Shown here: positions 6,910 to 10,361 of the stretch, in pieces
How the letters are laid out: the number at the start of each line of letters is the position of its first letter
How positions within the stretch are numbered: position 1 is the first letter of the stretch
Origin: Elusimicrobiota bacterium
GTDB lineage: Bacteria > Elusimicrobiota > Elusimicrobia > UBA1565 > UBA9628
Assembly (NCBI GenBank): GCA_028865585.1
Contig: JAGWJU010000027.1
Location: forward strand, 1 to 10,361
Direction: 5' to 3'
Length of the DNA: 10,361 nt
The notes under the pieces: generated by a model
What the model was told of the DNA's origin: nothing
What the model saw: only the letters and a program-made list of their open reading frames with translations
Databases searched by the model: none
Translations under genes and position numbers: made by a program

Positions 6910-7567
6910 GTTGGAGCGTGAGATGCAGGGGCGCTGGCGGAGGCTGGGAAAAACAGGCGTCCGCTTGGACCGGAAGAAGATTGTTTACATCGATCCTGTC
7001 TCAATCGGGCCCGGGGCTCCCAAGGCCGACATCATCCTGCTGACCCACGGACATGAAGGCCATTTTTCACCCGAGGACGTGGTAAAAGCGGCGGGCCCTC
7101 AGACCATCGTGGCCGGGCCCGCGGCCTGCATAGGGCTTTTTCGGCTTAACCAGCTGCCTTTCGAAGCGGGGGAATCTCGGACCATTTTAGGCGTTGCCGT
7201 GACGGCCACTCCGGCCTACGGCGCGGACGGCTCGCGCCACCCCAAGAACGCCGCTGGATTGGGGTACCTCGTTGAATTGGGCGGCATGAGGATTTTCCAC
7301 GCCGGCGACACGGCCGCCGTACCGGAGTTGCGTGCTCTTAAGGCGGACGCGGGCTTTCTGCCCGTAGGGCCCGGGCTTATGTCCGCCCGAGAGGCGTCGG
7401 CGCTGGCGCGGGACATGGGGCTCCGCGCGGCGGCTCCTACTCACGTCGAGCCGGGCTCAAAGGAAGAACAGGATTTTTTCGCGGAAATCGAAAGCATGGG
7501 CATTGCGGCGTGGCCGGCGGAGGATATTTTTTCGGTTCGCGGTTTGACAGCGGCCCGGGGAGGCTGA
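6902..7567 (+). CDS. Metallo-beta-lactamase-fold hydrolase (UlaG/UPF0173-like), altered metal motif
   Basis: A 221-residue protein of the metallo-beta-lactamase fold. Evidence is the ILLTHGHEGHFSPEDV segment (45-60), the FHAGDT motif in the second half, a preceding SRHPKNAAGLGYLVELGG stretch typical of UPF0173/UlaG-like proteins, a FLPVGPG strand-turn, and a late PTHVEPGSKEE that supplies the last His. Members normally bind two metals and hydrolyse ester, lactone or phosphodiester bonds in the cytosol. The normal HXHXDH here is HXHXGH: H49, H51, G53 in place of Asp, H54. The missing Asp normally helps bind the second metal, so the protein may bind one metal or be impaired. ATG 6902 overlaps the previous stop TAA 6907-6909 by 8 bases, with a GAGAAGG at 6889-6895 upstream as a plausible ribosome binding site. 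Its place between the two Cys/Gly-tagged radical SAM genes suggests shared work, but its substrate cannot be read from sequence. Confidence 0.82.
   Translation: MPKLEREMQGRWRRLGKTGVRLDRKKIVYIDPVSIGPGAPKADIILLTHGHEGHFSPEDVVKAAGPQTIVAGPAACIGLFRLNQLPFEAGESRTILGVAVTATPAYGADGSRHPKNAAGLGYLVELGGMRIFHAGDTAAVPELRALKADAGFLPVGPGLMSAREASALARDMGLRAAAPTHVEPGSKEEQDFFAEIESMGIAAWPAEDIFSVRGLTAARGG
7557..7563 (+). promoter_or_regulatory. Ribosome binding site for the gene at 7569
   Basis: GGGGAGG ends 5 bases before ATG 7569, overlapping the last codons of the hydrolase gene. It supports the ATG 7569 start and therefore the Cys/Gly-rich N-terminus being real protein sequence. Confidence 0.7.
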
Positions 7568-7568
7568 T

Positions 7569-8936
7569 ATGGGCGGATGCGGAGACAAGTGCGGCGGATG
7601 CGGCGGCGGGTGCGGGACCGAGCCTCACCTCCCAGGGAACGAATTCGCCCCGGTCAATCTGTCCCTGGCGCCAAGCCCGGCGGCATCGCTTAAAGCGGCG
7701 GCGGTGCTGGAAAAAACCGAGGGCGGCCGGACGCCGGGATTTAGGCGCTACTTGCCCCCGTTCAAGGTGTTTTTTACCTGGGACATCCAGTACGCCTGCA
7801 ACTACCGCTGCAGCTACTGCATCATCTTCAAGAGCCCGCAATGGGATTCATTCTTGTCCAAGAAGGATCGTCCGCCCATCCCTGCGGAGCGCTGGATGGA
7901 GATTTGGGACGACATCTACGACAAGTACGGCAGCGCGCACATTCATTGCTCCGGCGGCGAGCCGTTCTACTATCCGCGCTTCATCGACATCCTGGCTCAC
8001 ATCACCAAGAAGCATACGATGGAATGCGACACCAATCTCTCCTTCCCGGTGGACAGCTTCATCGACCAGGTCGAGAGGGGGCGTTTCCGTTTTGCCCCGT
8101 CGTTTCATCCCGAGTTCGCGGAGCTTGAACCCTACATTGAAAAGTGCGTTAAGCTTAGGAAAGCAGGATACGATCTGGAAGGGGTCAACTACATCTGTTG
8201 GCCGCCGCACTTAAAGCGTATTCCGGAGTTTAAGGCCGCCTTCAATAAGATCGGCGTGGTCTTGACGCTCATTCCCTTCCGCGGGCGCTTCGAGGGCAAG
8301 GACTATCCCGACGCCTACACGCCAGAGGAGCGGCGCTGGATCAACCGCAGCAGCGGAAACCCCGTGCTTTCCGAGGACTACGGAAGCTGGTACAACGGCG
8401 GCGGGCAGGGATCGAAGAAACACGAGGATATTAAGGCCGAGGAGCCGCAGCCCTATGCGGGCGAGCCCAGGCAGGTCGAGGCGTCTGCGCCTGATTTAAA
8501 TCCGGCGCCGCCCCCCCAGCCGACATTGGTTGAGCGCGTGCCGCAATCCGTCGCGGCGCCCGCGCCGCCTCGGCCGGAATCAGGCAAGCCGGAGCCCTCC
8601 GAGGTCGCTTCGGAAACGGCGGCGCGGGCTCTTGAGGAAATCCGCGCGCACGAGGCGGAAAAGTCGGGCGCCGCATGCGCCAGCCACGGTCGCACGGCCG
8701 TCCATTGCCGCGCGGGCCAGATGTACGCCAAAATTCATCCGGACGGCAACGCGCTGCGGTGCTGCTTCATCGACGAGCGGGGTTCGATGGGGAATCTCAT
8801 TGACGGGACCTTCAAACTCTACGACGATCCGGAATTGTGCGAGTACCCGGCGTGCAGTTGCTGGAAAAGCATGATCTTGGGTGAGGAGGAGCGCTGGCTG
8901 CGCCATTGGGTGGGGGTGGCCAAGAACGCGGCGTGA
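7569..8936 (+). CDS. Radical SAM paralog, copy 5, Cys/Gly N-terminus and Pro/Ala/Glu insertion
   Basis: At 455 residues this is the longest paralog. It opens with a Cys/Gly-rich segment (C4, C8, C11, C15), where C4-C8-C11 has CX3CX2C spacing, followed by a linker of about 50 residues. The barrel has CNYRCSYC (C77, C81, C84), the Trp pair W109/W113, GGEP at 129-132, SFHPEF at 178-183, WPP at 211-213, an IPFRG segment near 235-239 and YPDAYTPEE at about 246-254. From about 272 to 375 there is a low-complexity Gly/Lys, then Pro/Ala/Glu-rich, stretch that the other copies lack; its last part (about 345-366) could form a helix. The auxiliary region then resumes as CX12GX4CC (C380, C398, C399) and CX4CXC (C424, C429, C431). 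It starts 1 base after the hydrolase stop with a good ribosome binding site, and its stop overlaps the next GTG as GTGA. It is predicted to be a SAM-radical enzyme; the insertion is probably a flexible tether between catalytic and cluster domains. Confidence 0.9.
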   Translation: MGGCGDKCGGCGGGCGTEPHLPGNEFAPVNLSLAPSPAASLKAAAVLEKTEGGRTPGFRRYLPPFKVFFTWDIQYACNYRCSYCIIFKSPQWDSFLSKKDRPPIPAERWMEIWDDIYDKYGSAHIHCSGGEPFYYPRFIDILAHITKKHTMECDTNLSFPVDSFIDQVERGRFRFAPSFHPEFAELEPYIEKCVKLRKAGYDLEGVNYICWPPHLKRIPEFKAAFNKIGVVLTLIPFRGRFEGKDYPDAYTPEERRWINRSSGNPVLSEDYGSWYNGGGQGSKKHEDIKAEEPQPYAGEPRQVEASAPDLNPAPPPQPTLVERVPQSVAAPAPPRPESGKPEPSEVASETAARALEEIRAHEAEKSGAACASHGRTAVHCRAGQMYAKIHPDGNALRCCFIDERGSMGNLIDGTFKLYDDPELCEYPACSCWKSMILGEEERWLRHWVGVAKNAA

Positions 8937-9487
8937 AAATCTACTTGAGCTGCAGCCTATCGGAAGAGGATAAGCCGCTGCGCGACAGGCTTGTCCAAAT
9001 CGCCGCGGATTATGGCGTCACGATCGTGTCCGGCCCGAGGCCGTGGCCTGCCCAAGACGCCGTGCCTCCCGAGGTCGCCGAAGCCATTGACTCCGCGGAC
9101 TTCGCTTTTTTTTGGATTTCCGCCGACGGCCCGGACGTCTCATGCATTAACTTGGAGGCGGGCTATATCCGAAACTCCGCACGGCGCCTTCCTTTTTTGA
9201 TTTTTTCGCCCAACGGCTTGGAACCCGCTGGTTGCCTGAAATACCGGCCCTTCATTGTTTTTTATCTTCGCGACGCCCGCATTACCCTTGAGCAGATGTG
9301 GAATCCCATCCATCATGAATACCGCGAACGGCCGCAGATGGCGGCGGCCATTCATGGCGTCCTAATCGCCCTTGTCGGCATGCTGCTGATGCGCCGCGCT
9401 CCCGAAGCGCCGGCTTCTGAGGCGGAGGAAAAACGCCAAGATCAGCTGCGCGATGCGGCGGCGGCCCTGCGCGGGAGCCAGCCGTGA
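8933..9487 (+). CDS. TIR-like domain protein with putative C-terminal membrane helix
   Basis: Starting at GTG 8933 (GTGA overlap with the previous stop) this gives 184 residues. Residues 1-95 have the outline of a Toll/interleukin-receptor-like domain: a first strand KIYLSCS followed by an acidic EED, a helix, a second strand GVTIVSG, a VPPEVAEAIDSADFAFFWIS segment (44-63), then SCINLEAGY (70-78) with Glu75 placed where NAD-cleaving TIR domains carry their catalytic Glu, and a strand LPFLIFS (86-92). Residues about 137-153 are hydrophobic (AAAIHGVLIALVGMLLM) and flanked by Arg, so a single membrane helix is possible, followed by a charged tail. TIR domains act in NAD hydrolysis, signalling or protein contact, and many bacterial ones serve in defence; the role here is unknown. 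TTG 8906 in the same frame is a less likely start. The domain call rests on pattern only and could equally be a related flavodoxin-like nucleotide-processing domain. Confidence 0.6.
   Translation: MKIYLSCSLSEEDKPLRDRLVQIAADYGVTIVSGPRPWPAQDAVPPEVAEAIDSADFAFFWISADGPDVSCINLEAGYIRNSARRLPFLIFSPNGLEPAGCLKYRPFIVFYLRDARITLEQMWNPIHHEYRERPQMAAAIHGVLIALVGMLLMRRAPEAPASEAEEKRQDQLRDAAAALRGSQP
9473..9477 (+). promoter_or_regulatory. Ribosome binding site setting the GTG 9484 start
   Basis: GGGAG ends 6 bases before GTG 9484. The GTG also overlaps the TIR-like gene's stop as GTGA. Together these support GTG 9484 as the start of the last radical SAM gene. Confidence 0.6.
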
Positions 9488-10361
9488 CGCCGTCTCGAAC
9501 CGAAGCGTCGCTGGCGCCTTTAGATTCCCGGCTTTCGCCTCAGGACGTTGCTTTGCGGCACGAAAAACAGGCGCGCGAGCATTATCTGCGGGGAGACTAT
9601 CCCTCCACGGTCGAAGACCTCACGCTCTGCCTGGGAACCGGCGTTGTCCCCGAGCATAAGGATTTGCGGATGCGCTTGCTTATCCTGCAGAGCTTGCGCC
9701 GCTTCGGCAAACAAGATGAAGCCTCGGCGGCTCTTCGGGAGATGGAAACCCGCTACGGGAAAAGCCGCGAAAAATATATCCAGAACCTATTGCTCAACGA
9801 AAAGGAAATTCAAGAGGGCCGCATCAAGATTGAGTCGTATCCCACGCGCCTGACTATCCGGCCGACCAGCCGCTGTTCCGTCCACTGCATCATGTGCACT
9901 TTTTGGAAGGAAACGCCCTGGGACATGCCGCAAAAGACTTTAGACGAGGTGGCCGATCTCTATCCCTACATGGAAGACATCCTGTGGCAGGGCGGCGAGC
10001 CCTTCGAGATGAAGCGCGACGTCTTGGAGCGCATCCTCTTGCGCGGACGGGACTATCCCCGCATGCTGCAGAACTTCATCACCAACGGCCAGCACATCGA
10101 CAAGCGGTGGGCCGAGATTCTGGTCAGCATGAACGTCCATATGAAGATCTCCATCGACGGGACCACGCCGGAGGTTTACGAGAAAATCCGGGTCAAATCG
10201 AGCTTCGCAAAGATCATCGCCTCGATTGACAACCTTAACAGCGAGATGGCGAGGCAGAACCGGCGCATCGGCATGTGGATCCACATGGTGGTCCAGCGCT
10301 TCAATTACCACCAGATCACCGACATGATCGAGTTCGCCCGCAAGCACCGCTTCGACGGGGT
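9484..10361 (+). CDS. Radical SAM protein with TPR-like N-terminus, cut at the window end
   Basis: The frame is open from GTG 9484 to the last base, giving about 292 residues with the C-terminus missing. Residues 22-92 look like tetratricopeptide-type helix pairs: a QAREHYLRGDYPSTVEDL helix, then LRMRLLILQSLRRFGKQDEA and ALREMETRYG. A linker rich in Glu and Lys follows. The radical SAM barrel then begins with RLTIRPTSR and CX3CX2C as CSVHCIMC (C131, C135, C138), and has WQGGEPF at about 168-174, NFITNGQ near 196-202, a MKISIDGTTPEVYEKIR strand-helix at about 221-237, and WIHMVVQRFNYHQ further on. These features match SPASM-type radical SAM proteins better than the short paralog family upstream. 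A C-terminal auxiliary-cluster domain is expected beyond the window. The TPR-like part is often used for protein contacts, so it may recruit a partner or protein substrate. The start is supported by GGGAG at 9473-9477 and the GTGA overlap. Confidence 0.85.
   Translation, partial: MTPSRTEASLAPLDSRLSPQDVALRHEKQAREHYLRGDYPSTVEDLTLCLGTGVVPEHKDLRMRLLILQSLRRFGKQDEASAALREMETRYGKSREKYIQNLLLNEKEIQEGRIKIESYPTRLTIRPTSRCSVHCIMCTFWKETPWDMPQKTLDEVADLYPYMEDILWQGGEPFEMKRDVLERILLRGRDYPRMLQNFITNGQHIDKRWAEILVSMNVHMKISIDGTTPEVYEKIRVKSSFAKIIASIDNLNSEMARQNRRIGMWIHMVVQRFNYHQITDMIEFARKHRFDG

Noticed and set aside
7544..7573. TTGACA with TATGGG 18 bp later, upstream of radical SAM copy 5
   Set aside because: The -10 match is weak (3 of 6) and overlaps the start codon at 7569, so a transcript from it would begin inside the gene.

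Overview
The window looks like bacterial chromosomal DNA with fairly high G+C, tight coding and almost no intergenic space. Every supported gene is on the + strand. The commonest theme is radical S-adenosylmethionine (SAM) enzymes: eight of the eleven genes carry such a domain or a degenerate form of one. The promoter reads TTGACA-17 bp-TATCCT and start codons include GTG. Long co-directional runs of radical SAM genes are a known trait of Elusimicrobiota (groundwater and soil lineages) and some other candidate phyla. I infer an Elusimicrobiota-like source from style only, with low confidence; there is no rRNA or marker gene to confirm it.

Layout. Bases 1-477 hold the 3' end of an unrecognised gene that began upstream. 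A sigma70-type promoter (486-514) follows and drives a very short leader into one apparent operon that runs off the right edge. The operon order is: a SPASM-type radical SAM protein (533-1705); three related short radical SAM proteins (1702-2664, 2661-3662, 3655-4503), of which the second has an in-frame TGA; a B12-binding-type radical SAM-like protein with a mutated cluster motif (4500-5813); a fourth short radical SAM paralog with a Cys/Gly-rich N-terminus (5833-6909); a metallo-beta-lactamase-fold hydrolase (6902-7567); a fifth radical SAM paralog with a similar Cys/Gly-rich N-terminus and a Pro/Ala/Glu-rich insertion (7569-8936); a TIR-like domain protein with a putative C-terminal membrane helix (8933-9487); and a radical SAM protein with a TPR-like N-terminus, cut by the window end (9484-10361).

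Neighbouring genes mostly overlap by 4-8 bases (ATGA or GTGA junctions). The exceptions are a 19-base gap at 5814-5832 and a 1-base gap at 7568. No stretch above 300 bases lacks a gene. No tRNA, rRNA, CRISPR array, insertion sequence or terminator was seen.

How the genes might work together. Five proteins (from 1702, 2661, 3655, 5833 and 7569) are clearly paralogs. They share a CN[Y/F]RC[S/P]YC cluster motif, a conserved Trp pair, a GGEP-like SAM-binding motif, a YP..YT/N-EE segment, and a C-terminal half-SPASM (twitch-like) region CX12GX4C...CX4C(XC). This points to locally duplicated enzymes that probably act on related substrates or successive positions of one substrate. The substrate is unknown. 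No separate precursor peptide, transporter or peptidase lies in the window, so a peptide-modification role is only a hypothesis. The operon also shows signs of decay or divergence: a TGA in place of a conserved Trp, a CX3HX2C in place of CX3CX2C, a doubtful 3' reading frame in the B12-type gene, and HXHXGH in place of HXHXDH in the hydrolase.
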